A stretch of DNA of 64,000 nt from Isoetes taiwanensis. Lineage: Eukaryota > Streptophyta > Lycopodiopsida > Isoetales > Isoetaceae. Of this stretch, positions 44,284 to 57,195 are shown one piece after another. Both the position numbers and the translations under genes were made by a program. Below the pieces are notes generated by a model, which worked only from the letters and a program-made list of their open reading frames with translations, was not told where the DNA came from and did no database searches. Every line of letters begins with the position of its first letter. Positions within the stretch are counted from its first letter, which is position 1. The stretch covers positions 31,417,166 to 31,481,165 of the forward strand of contig JAJEKV010000003.1 in assembly GCA_021234155.1 (NCBI GenBank), given 5' to 3'.

Positions 44284-45403
44284 TCCCACGCCGATTTTAT
44301 GCTACGATTTCGGGCGCCTTTGTTTCTTGGCGCCGCTTTCAGCGGCTTTGCCTTTCTTGTTTCTTGGCACTGCGTTCTTGCATGATTATCTTGCGCCTTG
44401 AGAGATTGAGATTGCGCCTCCAAAGTAATGCAAGAGTTTAAAAACCGAGCAAAATGGAGTTTGCCTAGCCCGCCACCGATGAATACATGGAGCTCAAATT
44501 TTGGCGGGATTGGATTGCTAGCCAATCTAATAGACGAGGGCACCTAAACCGGGGCCCACGAAAATGTCGGATTTGAAGCCGGCATACACAATGGCCGCTT
44601 CATGATTTGTAGTCGTTTGGATTCAAGGTAACCGCTAAAACACGCTTCGTGATATGCATATTGCTATGCTACCGGATTTGTTGTCAAGATGTGTCGGCTT
44701 GTGACAGATAGTGCATTTGGCGCCCTCGATAACCTTTGTTTCCTAATCTACATGGCGTAGACAAGATTTGCTAGACATACAGCTTTGAATCTATTTACCA
44801 AGATATGCTGGTCGGCCCTGCTCAAGACCATAACAGCTCTCGTGATCGATTTATGATGGATTGCTTGTACCATGCCCGTACACTTGCCCGAGCTCTAAAC
44901 CGCCGAAATCCATAAGCTAACATTTCAAAGAAGTCAAATAATCTTGGCCTACATACAGTTTGGGTTGATTTCCTTAAACATCTACATTTTTGCTTGAAAT
45001 GGTAGTTGGATTTGTGTTTTAACTAAAACTTGGTTGTCTAGGGATGCCCAAATGTGTTTTTTGGCCCGCAAAACAAATTTTATGTGTTGGGTTGATATTC
45101 CATGGCCGATCTATTACTATGGAACTGCCTCTAATGATGTTGGATAACACGAGATGCTTTTGTATATCATGGTATGATGCTATCTTTTTCTTATTAATTT
45201 ATTTAAAGCCGAAGCATGAGAGTCAGTTCGGGTTCTCATGGTTCATTAGAACCCTAACTCAATTAGTGGTGTAGTTCAAGTCTTGCATATGGTTTTCAAT
45301 ATGGTGCGAATCTTGCATACACTTGACCACTATTCTTTTATAATTCTTTGGCAGGTTTGACAAAGTTTATAGCTAGAATACAGCATAGACAAAGATCTGC
45401 TCC
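44284..45403. other. no gene recognised
   Basis: The 91-codon minus-strand frame 44543-44268 reads into the poly(T) tract and has no motif. Otherwise no signal. Confidence 0.4.
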
Positions 45404-45477
45404 GGCAAAATATTGTAACTGGTCTGTTTTGGCTAAATATGGCAAAATATTGTAACTGGTCTGTTTTGGCTAAATAT
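45404..45477 (+). repeat. perfect 37-bp tandem duplication
   Basis: GGCAAAATATTGTAACTGGT... 45404-45440 is repeated without a mismatch at 45441-45477; probably very recent or a replication slip. Confidence 0.95.
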
Positions 45478-45839
45478 GCTTCTGCCAGCTATGGTTTGCT
45501 CCGGAAAGAGTACATTACAAGCAATTACAAGCAGCTAGTTTTGCAACCTCCAAGGATTTCAAAATCCCATGAATTGAATAGGCAGATAGAGTGAGGATAT
45601 GAAAATCATGGTTTTAGTAATTGGAAACAGGATTTTTGAATCAGCTTCTTATACTTGAAATACATGCATTGGGTTATTTTGAGCAAATTCAATAGATGAA
45701 ATGTTTCTTTCCACTTTGAAGGAATGACAAGTTATAAATTGCAAAACTTGCATCAACAATTTCTTGAAAAATAGCAATTGATTGTAATCGAAAACAATAC
45801 TTGAAAAACTTGTCATTTAACCATGGCATTTAACCATGT

Positions 45840-46375
45840 TGTTTATTGAAGAAAACAACACTTAATATTTATTTGACATGTTGTTTATTGAAAATTCTAT
45901 AAAACAACATGTGCATTTTATGTAAAATAATACTAAAAGACAACACCTATTTTTGAAAAATTACATTGCTTCTCAAAAGCACATATCTTTTTTTGAAGGA
46001 TCAACACTTGAAAACAACATAATTAAAAGAAAAAAACAAAAACTACGATAGTTTTTAGCAAAGCTCTGACAAAATCCTATACATGGTTTTTTAGTGTTGC
46101 TTTTGGCAAAACAACAAATGCTTAAAAACAACATGTGGACTTTTTAAGTTTTATTACTTAACCACATGTCTAATTTTGAAGAAAGCAACGCTTGAAAACT
46201 ACAAATACTTTTAAAACAACATGTAGAAATATAATGCTAATTCCTACGCAGATAATTTTGACAAAAACTCTATGCGACTTTTGGCAACAAAGACTACATG
46301 TATAAAAATTTTGCTAAAAACTACACGCCATTTCTAGCAAATCCTGACAAAAACAACATCGTAGTTTTTGTTGCC
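45840..46375. repeat. ACAACATGTG-type imperfect array
   Basis: AAAACAACATGTGG/GCATTTT, GAAAACAACACTT and AAAACAACATAATT recur every 40-80 bp. The core resembles the AAAACAACATGTGGAC and AAAACAACACTT words of the dispersed repeats at 14.55, 20.45 and 55.88 kb. Confidence 0.6.
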
Positions 46376-49300
46376 CCCTAAAGGGCAAGCCCTTGTTGAG
46401 GTGGTTTGTGGCATATGCTAGGTATATGCCAATATATACCCGCAATATGCCAATGATCGCTAAAACCCATCCTAGGGTCAGAAATGCTCGGTTGTTCCGT
46501 CACCGAGAGGAATCTGGAAACCGGAAACCGGGTGCTCCTTTGCTTCAAGCAAGGCCGCTGTGGATGGAGGCTGCAAGAATTAATGGAGCGCTACGATGCT
46601 CTTAATCATAAGAATTGCCGCAGCAGCTTTAAGGGTTTAGTAGGGTCTTTCCATCGCTACGATTTTAGCCGAGACCGCTTGGATTTTACAAGTTGAGGAC
46701 GCCAAGGTAGAAAGCATGGTTTTTTGATTTGTTTGGATTTTGGCAAGGCAAACGGGATCATGGAAGGGAAGGACCTCTTTCGATCTTACATCTTACAAAG
46801 GTTTGTTTTGGAGCATGCGCCAGAGCAATCGGCCCGGGCAAATGGCTCGGCAAAACCTCATCTTTTAATACCCATTTGCAGCTAGGGCCCATTAGCTTAA
46901 TCGATCTTGATATGCTTTCCCAAAGGGGAGGAGGAAGAAACCTCCCCGATTCACATTTGCGCTTGTAGGTAGGATTTGCAGCCACTTTCTAGATTCTCAT
47001 AATGTAAAGGATTTGCAAGTAGGGTTTGAGCCATTTTCTAAAGTTTGGCCTTCTAAATATCTCTATTTCAGGGTTAATCCAGCTTTTGATTCAAAAAGAT
47101 CATGAGAAACACATTTCAAGAAGGCTTTTGTTTCATATCCAAGAGGTACAGCTTTCTGCTAAATATCCTGCATATGTTTCAACGGCACCTCTAAATTGTT
47201 CCAAAGAAATTGCCATTTCACTCGTTTCATAGAAATAAGCAAAGAGCAATGGGAATGGAATGAGCATAATCTTCCTCCGATATTTTCCCATTTACGCTTT
47301 TACAGAATAGAGTGTAGATGGGATTGTGACGCACTATGCAAGCCATCTCTTTCTCAGATCTTTAAAGACAACCTTCCTTTCTTGGATGCATCTTCCCAAG
47401 CTTCGATTTGTATAATTGTGGGTAAACGTATTTCAAGAACTTCATTCTTTATTTTACAAGAGGTCATATTTTCTTTAGATCTTTAGCATGTAACCTTTTC
47501 TTTCTACATGAGCAAGCCTCATGGTTTGATCTCCTTATGGTTTTCTCAACTTTGGCATTCATTGAAGTGGATCGTAGTTTTTTTGAGGGCAAAATATGCA
47601 GTGTATACACTCAATCTAATTGTGAGAATTCTAACAGATCCGAAGTTTTTTTTTGTTTGTGTAGACATTTGTTTAATTTCCCAAAGAAGTATTTTCTCTT
47701 GCTTTATGCATGATAGTTTCAAATGGGACAACAAATTGCGCGGTGATGGTATGTCATGGATTTATGTTCCTTCATTTCTACTTGCGTGTTAGGCCGCCTT
47801 CCCACTTTGTATCATATCTTCGATTAGTGTGAGTTTCATGCTTTTGCATGCAAGGATGTATCAGAGTGAAGAATTCGAGTCGGCTCATTCTTCTCATACA
47901 TTTTCTTGCTTTTGCGTGCATTTAGTCAATATTCAAAGCTATGGATTTCTTCTTCCAATTATGAAATGCAAATCTTCCCGGGCGCTTTTAAGATGAGTGC
48001 AACCAGCTTGAAATAAGAATCCATAGAAAGTGCGTTTTTGAAGTACCGATCCGGGTCGGGAATGTTAAATACCGTGATCCGGGTCGGGGACGCTCTTCCA
48101 AGGTAGAGTTTAAGGTGAAGAGGCTTTTAAGCATTTTTAATGGTTTCGACAAAATATGAGCATGCATGCCCAAGAATATATATTAGACAATGGAGCTTAA
48201 TGCATAAAGCATGCTCCTTTCTCGCCTAGAAAATAGAGCAATGGAGGGCAACATGCTTAAGATATGAAGATACCCATTTTGCTTTTCTCATAATTTTTCT
48301 CTTCTATCTAATCTATATCTATTGAATGTGTCGATACATTGATTTTCTCCTCCTTTAATGTGTTTATGGCTTGAGAGTTTCGCCTCCTCCTAGTCGCACA
48401 AGGTAAACTTGAAGATGAGCATTGCTTTGTTTTGAAGCAGCCTTCATAGGTGTTACCTATCACGGCACACGCTTTCAATTGAACCGATCTTCGATGATAG
48501 AGGCACCCGTGATTGTAGCTAGAAAGAGTTGCATTTTAAATGAGCTTCGCTTATGATAAATCTACATTTTCTATTTTTATTTGTAAGGTAATAGATACAA
48601 ATAGTAGGTCTGGTTTCCTGCATCCGCCATCCGGCCGCATGATGCATAGATAATGCCGCCGAGAGAATTGCTTGTCGCCAAGACATGCATAGATAATGCA
48701 TGATATAGTTGACTAGAAAAGTGCCTACCGCTGCCGGGCTTTTCGCCGATTAAATTCAAATATTAAAACGCTATGGTTGAGAACGTCTACTTGGGCATAT
48801 ATAGCTTGAATACGGTTTCTGTTTTTTAGCTTAAGTTTGAATACAATTTAGGTTTTTTTAGCTTAAGTTTGGATACAATTTAGGAAATTTTAGAATGTTT
48901 ATAGCAATGTGCATTTATTGTGAATATTTGTATTGACATTGTCTTGCGAGGGTGTCATACCCATTTGGTTCTCAGTTGGAACTCTTGCACTTTGTTCAAA
49001 GTGAATTGAAGTAGTGTAAAGGCTATTATGAATGTCGTCAGTGCATATTGTATATTCTTAATTGCAATCAGTACACATCGACATTTGACTATGATTTTTC
49101 TTGTAGATTGTAGTTCGGTTTTTATTGGTATATAAATTGGGGAGGTCTCTTTAGTTGGTATGACTATATATGTTGAGTCTATTTGTGTGTGATTTAGATT
49201 AATGGTGTCTGCTTAGTGGGTGTAATATATTGAAATTGTTAGCTTTTAACCATCCTTCTTAGAAACTACATGAGTGTTACCTATTCTTTTAACAGAGGGA

Positions 49301-49396
49301 AAAGCAAGTGCTTGACATTCATAGGCACTCATCTTTTAAAAAAAGGAAATATGTTGAGTGGCAAACAGGCACCACACAAACAGGCACATTCCTCAC
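46376..49396. other. no gene recognised; several unexplained open frames
   Basis: Adjacent plus-strand frames (46484-46696, 46729-46968, 47026-47232, 47196-47486, 47508-47792) might together be a decayed protein, with local words such as RFYRIECRWDC and SFKWDN, but no family is recognisable. CCGATCCGGGTCGGG-like words repeat at 48046-48090. Minus-strand frames at 48759-48519 lack motifs. Confidence 0.35.
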
Positions 49397-50217
49397 ATAG
49401 GCATCCACATGTAAGGTCATTAGCCCATATGCAGCAGACTTCAAAATCCTGGCCTGATAGACCTCTGAATATAAACAATTGAAAGTAACACTTGGGACAT
49501 ATGCTGCAATTGCAGTTTCTGCACTTGATGTTGTAGACCTAGGGATAGAACTCCACTGCAAATCATGTGCATCCTGCATAACGGTTAATCTGGATGCCAC
49601 AGCAGCTGGGAAACAAGCAAGCATGCCTGGAGCAGCTGCTGCAGCAGCTGCATCAACATCAATCAACTGGAAAACCTCCCAACGCTCAAATAGCGTCTGT
49701 TGCAAAACATGCAAAGAGATATTTAGTTTACAGAGAAAAAGTGGCAAGACATAATAAACCTCATTTCATTAAAATCCTAAATTCATAGGACACATACCCT
49801 TGTTAGTTGGTTTCTTATGTAATTTGCTTACCTCCAAGTATTTAATTAACACTGATGAACCATCCTTAAACATGTCCATTAGAACCCATTAGCTTGCAGT
49901 AGGGGACATATCATAAAAGATGTCATATTGTTGATTAGCAGTTTCTAAATACTGAAGCAACACAGTACTTATAAAGAGAAAACAAAACCACCAAGGCACC
50001 AAAGAACTTACTGCCTTCCATTAATCTTCCGGATGGTTCTTATTGTAAAACCAATGATGCCATTGTCTTGCTTCCTATTTAGCAGGGTCAAAAGGCCCGT
50101 ACATTTGCTTGTGATAGGCTTGATTTCAAACAAGGATGCTGTTGCAGGAAAATGAACTGCAGGATCGCTCGACTGTAAAGCAAGAGATTCATTATCTGAA
50201 TACAACTTACACCTCAT
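49397..50217 (-). CDS. exons of an unidentified spliced gene (partial)
   Basis: Three exon-like blocks on the minus strand with canonical borders. Exon A (50217 or beyond to 50012) ends at a GTAAGT donor and includes SLALQSSDPAVHFPATASLFEI and NGIIGFTIRTIRKING. Exon B (49892-49832) ends at GTAAGC and encodes MDMFKDGSSVLIKYLE. Exon C (49696-49397, exactly 300 nt) starts after TTTTGCAACAG with TLFERWEVFQLIDVD, runs through an Ala run to LKSAAYGLMTLHVDAY, and ends at GTGAGG. B to C is in phase. A to B would meet a TAA just after the acceptor, so the copy may be inactive or that border misjudged. Composition is more gene-like than elsewhere in the window. I cannot name the protein; further exons were not found with confidence. 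Confidence 0.4.
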
Positions 50218-50441
50218 CTATTGGACATTAAGAGAATTAAAACAAATATTAAAAAAAATGCCCTATTGGATTTCCCTTTCGCGAACAAAGCCTGGGATGA
50301 GAATGCAAGAAAAATAGAAGGCTTCACCCATACTCTTACATCCTGTTGCATGACTAAAATGGCCTGTATAGCATTTCTGACAAAGGCACTACAAAATAAG
50401 CTTCACCTTCAATGCCATTAACCACGTTTGAATGATGGCAG

Positions 50442-50730
50442 GTTGGATTTGCTATGGATAATGCTCCTCGGGCTGTCTTCCTAAGTATAGTTGGACGTCC
50501 ACATCACATCGCTGTTATGGTTGGGATGGGACAAAAGGGTGCCTATGTGGGTGATGAAGCACAATATAAACGTGGAGTTTCGACACTTAAAAGTACCCAA
50601 TTGAACATGGTCTCATGACAATTTGGGATGACATGGAGAAACTGTCCTTCTTACGGGAGCTCCTATTGACGTTAAAGCTAATCGTGAGAAGATGACGCAG
50701 ATTATGTTTGGGACTTTCAATGTGCATAAG
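50442..50730 (+). pseudogene. actin exon-2 fragment
   Basis: Actin is the microfilament protein. The plus strand reads [44 protein letters not shown], then after a 2-nt shift [16 protein letters not shown], then after an internal deletion of ~17 codons (the HHTFYNELRV region) [19 protein letters not shown] and FN. This is the start of plant actin exon 2, about codons 21-127. The base just before GTTGGATTTGC is preceded by GGCAG, exactly where plant actin genes have the intron at codon 20/21, so the fragment seems copied from genomic DNA, not from mRNA. Frameshifts and the deletion make it inactive. No other actin exon was seen nearby. Confidence 0.85.
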
Positions 50731-51470
50731 GAAATAATTTTGGGCATTCAACAGAAGATCCGCTATTTGAATGAGCTGGGAGCAGGACCATAAATTATTA
50801 TCATACATAATAACAATCAATAGATAAATAGTGCAGGCCAATGCATCCCTTTCAAGAGCAATGCCAGGCAGGCAGCCTGCATAATTATCCCTTTTTTATA
50901 AACAACATGAATTTACAATAATGTCTGGAATGCTAATCATGTTATAAATCCAATATTTATGGCAGGCGATCCATGAATAGATCAATCTTGGACAAGGGGT
51001 TACAAGATTCAGTGATGAAAAGGGCTACCCATTTGTTAAGGCCAAATGGAGCCAAGGCTTCTCAAAGCCTAAACTTATTCTGGAAGATTGCAACTCAAAT
51101 AAGCTGCTCAGTCTCTGCCATACAGTATGAGTTCAAACTAAAAGTTAAGTGGTTAAATTTGATCATGATCTAAGATTGTGTTTTGGTTTCAGAAAGGGAC
51201 ATGGGTTGCTTTAGGAAGAGATAAGCAGATGTTCACGATAAGGAGGCTGATTAAATCAAAAGGCCTGGCTGTGCATATGCATATGCAATCCAATGCATAT
51301 GCAAAAATTGACAAAAATATAGAATGATGAAATAGAATCGAGACTTATCTGCAGAATTAAACAAGCAACAAAAGCATGCTAAAATCAAACTGGAATGACT
51401 GATTCTACCAACATAAATTCTCCAAGTGTTGGATATATTGGTCTCTAATACAATTCTCTTTTGCAGCACT
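50731..51470. other. no gene recognised
   Basis: Frame 50973-51173 (NRSILDKGLQDSVMKRATHLL...) is open but unplaced. CATATGCATATGCAATCCAATGCATATGCA at 51276-51305 is a small near-palindrome. Confidence 0.35.
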
Positions 51471-51683
51471 TTAGAGCAGCCGACTGTATTTGTGTCAAAA
51501 AGTGAACTAATACCTGATTATTTGGCAGCTGCTTTATGCTTACAGTCCAGCCAAAACAATGCACAACTTGCAAAAATTAACTTACTTGAACCATGGCTTG
51601 AGCGGAAAGTCTATGTCTCAACAGTCTTAGAATGCTCCCTAGGGGTGATTGGTACACATGCATTCAAAACTGGCCAGGCTTGA
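51471..51683 (+). CDS. possible exon, unidentified
   Basis: After a good acceptor context (TTCTCTTTTGCAG, ending 51468-51470) an open frame reads TLEQPTVFVSKSELIPDYLA, LAKINLLEPWLERKVYVST and VLECSLGVIGTHAFKTG. Balanced codon use and lack of repeats argue for an exon, but no donor is evident at the right end and I know no matching family. A competing exon-like stretch exists on the minus strand (51837-51745: PASREWEFISKAQRSMQDG after TTCTCTTTAG). One or both may be pseudogene pieces. Confidence 0.25.
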   Translation, partial: LEQPTVFVSKSELIPDYLAAALCLQSSQNNAQLAKINLLEPWLERKVYVSTVLECSLGVIGTHAFKTGQA

Positions 51684-54600
51684 CAATGTTAGGCTAGCAA
51701 AATGGTCATGCTGGAGAGGCGTGATAAATCTGCCATTATTCAAATCTTCATGCCGCATTCATAGCAACGAATACAGTCCCATCTTGCATACTTCTTTGTG
51801 CTTTAGATATAAACTCCCATTCTCTTGAAGCTGGAATCTAAAGAGAAAAAATGCTTGAATAAATCATGTAACATTGTAAAGACATCAACGAAACCGTTGA
51901 ACCCCTTAAGATTCCAGTAATGCACCAGCGACGAACTGGTAAAGAATTCTTCTACCCAATATACACAGAGAAAATAATATAAGTAAAGAATTCTTCTACA
52001 CAAAATGAAGGGCATTCTGGATCCAAAGAGATCCAAAGAGTTTGTGCCATTAATGCAGTTTTACCATAGATTGTCACCTAAGGAATTACAACAAAAACTA
52101 ATCTTCACAAACCTTCAATTGCTACAGAACTGGAAAGGTAAAAGTAAGGAAAACTTACACCAGATAGGAAAAACTTAAACCATTTGCATGCACTAAATGC
52201 AAGGTAAAGAAATGTAGAAGGCATATTTATGTCAGACTGTGGAGAGACGGTTGTGTGCAAGTAGTCAAAAGATATTTTTGGAACCTTATTGCGTGATGGA
52301 TGGCATGGCTCAGATCCATGAGATATTTACTTTGGCATAGCCAGCGTCAGAGCCAAGAATCACAGAAAAAAAATGGGCTAAATATCCAATTCTCTTGCAT
52401 TCTATTTCAACAAACAAACTGCAAGAAATAATAGAAAGTTCGAGGCTAAACTCGTCAAAGAAGATACAGAGAACAAAGATAAGAGATATTGGCCAGAATC
52501 TATCCTATGGCTTAAGAAACCCTCTGTGTCTATTGCTTAAAAGATATGTCTATTTCGGCTGCATCTTACCATTATGTGTCAACTTCAGCTGAGTGTCGTG
52601 GAAGCACAAAAAATAACTTAGATGCCGAAATGAATCAGTCGATAATATGAAGCGCTTTCCATAACCTGTGCGCATGCTTCCATTTTTCTTTTGCGTGGAG
52701 TCACATTTGGTCGCTAGCAGCAAAACTCCTCTGCAAAACCCTCTGGCAAACAATGCCATAGATCCCAAGAGGTTCTTGATAAATGCCAGCAAAAATGAAA
52801 AGTGATGTTGGGGCGAAAATCTACCATAAGTCATGCCTTTCTTGCGGATTAAGGTCAAATGTAAGGATGATGCGAGGAGCATTGTCGGAGAGACTTATGG
52901 CATCCACAACAGAAATAGGAAGCGGGGGGTTGTGGAAAAGAAACCGGTCAATTGTGGAAAAGAAACCGGTCAATCTAAGGGATAAAATTAAAGTAAGAAA
53001 ATCGAGGGCCAAGATTGCGCACATACTATCATAAAACGCCTTTATTATTATATATAGATGTTCAGTTTTTTGCCATCGTCATTGTGATTACACCTAAATA
53101 TATGTGGATAAAGCTGGACACATCTATGAGACGGCTATATCTCTGGAAACCAGACATCATATCCATACCAAGGTTCACGTTTTGAGAAGGGATGTTTTGT
53201 ATATGTACACATAGCAAGTCTGTAATGCAAGTCTCTGATATAGTTAACAACCAATTTTTTTACTTGCTATCTTCATGACCATGTCCATGAGGCCAGTGCT
53301 ATATGGATATATCTTGACATATGTAGATAATAAAGCTGGAGATATGTATTAGATGTCTATAACCAGACTTCCAGGGTTTATTATTTGATTTATGCAAGAA
53401 GGGCACCAAATTTGCCAGCTTAAATATATCAACATATCTTAATGTTTTGGTGGATTGTTTGGAATTTGGCTATTGAGAGTTGATATCAAGCTTGGAAAAT
53501 AAGGTGTGTTCATAAGGCATCTTGGAAATCCAGTATGATTGCAGTGACTGATTAGTTGTTTTAAGTTCTGATTCTTTAATTTTTAACCAGAAATTCTGCA
53601 TGGTTGAGAGTTATACCATACTTGGCATAGTACAAGCTCAAAATTGTGTCACACTACGTTTCATTACATGTGGCTTTTATACATGATTTTGCATTTGTTT
53701 CCAGGTTAACTATTGCTTCGATGGAACTTGGGTGCAATTTTCTTCACTGGTATGGATCATGTCTCCATATCAAAATCACACTTGCACTTGACATTAACAT
53801 TACTTTACTTTAGACATCAAATGTGTCTACTTTTGACATTAACATAACTCTAGACCTTTTCTACCATTGGCAAATTCATGCATTAATGAGATAAAAAATA
53901 AAGCATTTGATATAGGCCTCCGTTTTAAAATTTAAAATTAGAAAGGAATGGTTAGTTCGAGTTACTCGAAAAACTTCAACAAAATAGAACACTACCTACT
54001 AACTTTCACCACTAAATGCTCGCCTTTGTCATTTTTGTTTAGATAAACAGATGGATATCCGTCTAGGAGAACATTGGGAGCATTCATTTAAAGTGATATT
54101 TGATTTTTAATTTCCTATGATTATGTTTTATGAGTTTTGTACTATATTCTCTTTCTCATTAGTTGTTTCTCATATAAGTCGGTCAAACAATAACTTCAAA
54201 TCCCCAAACATATTATAGCATTTTCCCCTATTTGGTGAATGCACCTGGGTCATAAATTCTTTATGATTTAGAAAACTGCAACTTACGAGTAGGCAAAGAG
54301 CTAGGTCAAACTTGCACGGCAACGCTGGACACAAGATGGAGTGTCCACCCCAAACTTATATAAAATTAAATTTATTTATAAGAACGCACACATTTACTAG
54401 TGTCTAATTATTGTTGAATTTGATGTTTAATTGTTTCAGGTCCTTGAGTCTTGACATAGCATGGTTACCATAGCATATGAGGTGCAGCTGATCATACAAT
54501 AGTTAGGCTCACTATAAAACGTGTTTTGTTACAGTATTGGAAAGGCAAATAGTCTGGTGAATAGTGTAACTTTGGAACAATGTGGAACTCATAATTCAGA

Positions 54601-55917
54601 ATGGTGATGTGTAGCAAGCGTGCCATTAAAATATTGTAACTTCTCTCTGCGTTGTTTTTTCTTTTTAATATTCTGTATCCATTGCTAGTCATTATTGTAT
54701 AAATAACAATTGAGCTTGCAAAAATGTTAATATCCTCTAAATAACTTTTTTTTTTCCTTCACTTGTATCTTTGAATCGTTTTTGAAATTAGCCTTGTGTA
54801 CTATATCATATGTGGCATAAAAGAGAAAATTTGCCAATATTAGCTAATCTCAAATTACATAATTTGCCACATGTTCTAAATTTACCTATTTAAAGATTTC
54901 TCTTAAGGGAAACCCCTGGTGTTCGATGTGGCCCGGCCTAAAAAAACCAGTGGATATTATGCTCATGGTTTTACCATGAATTTAGGAATCAAGACGCTTT
55001 GTCATATATGAGACATGATTATCATAAATGTGGCATAACAATTATGAGGTTATGGTCGCGACATTGCAATAGAAAAATGTGGGAGATTCACAATCATCGG
55101 GCTTGCTTTCATAACCTAGTCTATGAGGAAAGATATTGCCCGAAATTTCTATGGAAAGTTTGATGCTACCTTAAGATTTTTTTTGTGATTCAATGCTTTT
55201 AAATTTTGAGCACTCAAATGCAACCATGAAAAGTAAGGAATGAGAATTGCGCACCCAAGGGATGCCCAAAAGCACAAGAAATAAGAATGGTCATAGAAGC
55301 ACCACAACTTAGGGCATGGAAGCACCATACTTAACCAAAAGGATCTATCTATTTGCTCTAAAAGACGCCATCTTCTCCTCAAGGAGAACCATGTTATTGT
55401 TGAGATCATTCTTCTTGTGGAGCTCAAGTTTGTGGGCGCTTATTTTAAAGTTTCATAAAAAGTGTTCTTTTTGCTAGAAATACTATGCTACTTGATATTT
55501 TGTCTTTAGGTGCAAATGAGAAAAAAATGACCAACCGAATATTTTCTATTCTAATGCATGAGGGTCAATGCATGCTTAATCACGATGAAGTTATCAAGAT
55601 TTCTTTTTTTTTTTTCTTTAGTTATATGAATTAACCTCACAAGTTATGAAATCTAAGAACTTCGGCTATGAAAATGAATTCCTATATTTGTAGCATTTAG
55701 AAGGCTCGATATTAAACAAAGAAGATCCATTACAAAACAACAAAACAAAGGCTCGATATTGAACAAACAAGATCTATTATGAAACAACAAAACAAAAAGC
55801 ATGCAAACACAACTCTGGATCACGTATAGCAACCCTTCGCGGCAAAGACCTTGTTTGGTGTTGTTTTTTGCAAAAAAGACACTGAAAAACAACATGTGGA
55901 CCCAGTTTTGGGGTGGT
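51684..55917. other. no gene recognised
   Basis: AT-rich, unique-looking. GTGGAAAAGAAACCGGTCAAT is duplicated in tandem (52934-52974). AGAATTCTTCTAC is repeated at 51941 and 51985. The minus-strand frame 52882-52550 (110 codons) and plus-strand frame 52783-53034 overlap antisense without motifs. Confidence 0.4.
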
Positions 55918-56210
55918 AGTGTTAAATGGTGCAAATCCGACCTCAGCCATAGCTGTGGCACTGCTCAACAGTTTAATGCACCTACGATGTTGGTCATTAA
56001 TCACTTTTTTGGCGGGACTTCTTGGGTGTTGTAGATGGTGATGGTCGGTTTGTACAGCAGTAGAGTTGCAGTTTTTCTGTGAGTTTGTTGTGGAGTGTCG
56101 AGGTATCGCTATCTCTTTGGGGCAGTTCTCCTTCCTCCTCACTTGCTTTGTAACATTACCATTCTTTTAATATATTGATGACACAGTTCTTCAAAAAAAA
56201 AAAAAAATAC
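55855..56210 (+). repeat. dispersed repeat with poly(A) end
   Basis: GGTGTTGTTTTTTGCAAAAAAGACACTGAAAAACAACATGTGGACCCA belongs to the AACAACATGTGG family. 55923-56008 matches 28.51-28.61 kb. The block ends with TTTGTAACATTACCATTCTTTTAATATATTGATG...TTCTTC and a 15-A run (56195-56210), a typical retroposon 3' end. Confidence 0.6.
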
Positions 56211-56754
56211 TCAAAGTATATGGACCGACTTATTGTCAACGAGTTTGGATTATTGGGGAAACTTCTATGATCCTTTGGGGATTATGGAATAATAAGGATA
56301 ACCACTGAGTTATCGTGGAAAAGCTTGTCTTGGAGACAAGTAACACCTACTACACAACATTGAGCACTGCTTTGTCATAATAGCCGAACTACCTGGCATA
56401 ACCTCTTGCCATATCTTGAAGTCTGCTTTGATCACCTGAGCCTATGTAACTTCCAACCTTTAAGCCCGAAAGATGAGAACGCCGATCATGGTGATCTGAG
56501 AGGCCGATTGGCTGTGGGGGGTCATTTATATGAATATTTGATTTTGGAAGCCATTTATATTAATACTTGACCTTATTTGCAGGTTTAGTGATAAGCATTG
56601 GGGGAAAATTTGTGGACAAGCTATCAAGAAACCGGACGCAAAAAATTGGATTTGGAATCTCAAATTTTGCCTATGGACCGACTTATGGGTAAAGTTTATA
56701 AGTTGAATTTCTTTATTTGGAATAAAGAATAAATACTTCTATTGTATGTTCGCA
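56211..56754. other. no gene recognised
   Basis: TATGGACCGACTTAT occurs at 56219 and again at 56674, a spaced direct repeat; otherwise unremarkable. Confidence 0.4.
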
Positions 56755-56935
56755 TGGTAGATTGATAATTACGATTACAACGTAATAGGCTTGGACATGG
56801 TGCACTAATTGTGAATGCCTCTTGGTAGATCAGCAATTGTGCTACAGCGCAATAGGCTTGAACAAGGGTGCATGATGTATATTTTTGAAGAGCGGTAATT
56901 GTGGTTGCAACACAATAGGCCTGACAAAAATTGCA
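56755..56935 (+). repeat. ~60-bp imperfect tandem repeat
   Basis: Three copies of GGTAGAT(T/C)(G/A)... AATT(A/G)(C/T)G ... ACA(A/G)CG(T/C)AATAGGCTTG at about 56755, 56824 and 56884. Confidence 0.7.
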
Positions 56936-57180
56936 TCCGTAACACGGAGATACAATTGTTTTGCAGAGATTAAAAGAAAATAAATGCGTAGGTGCCAAAG
57001 AAATATGGTACTGTGGAAGTACAATAACATATATAATTGTTTCTTGAGTTCGCAAGTTTGAGAAACTTCCAGGTTCATGTTGATCGTGGAATAACCACCT
57101 TGAGAAGGGATGGACTAAATTGGAGCGTACTTGGATGATTGCGAACGATCTTTTTGAGAACGGATGGATTGATATGGAGC

Positions 57181-57195
57181 AAGCACGGGGGAGTG
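57181..57195. repeat. target-site duplication, left
   Basis: AAGCACGGGGGAGTG, identical to 57674-57688. Confidence 0.9.
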
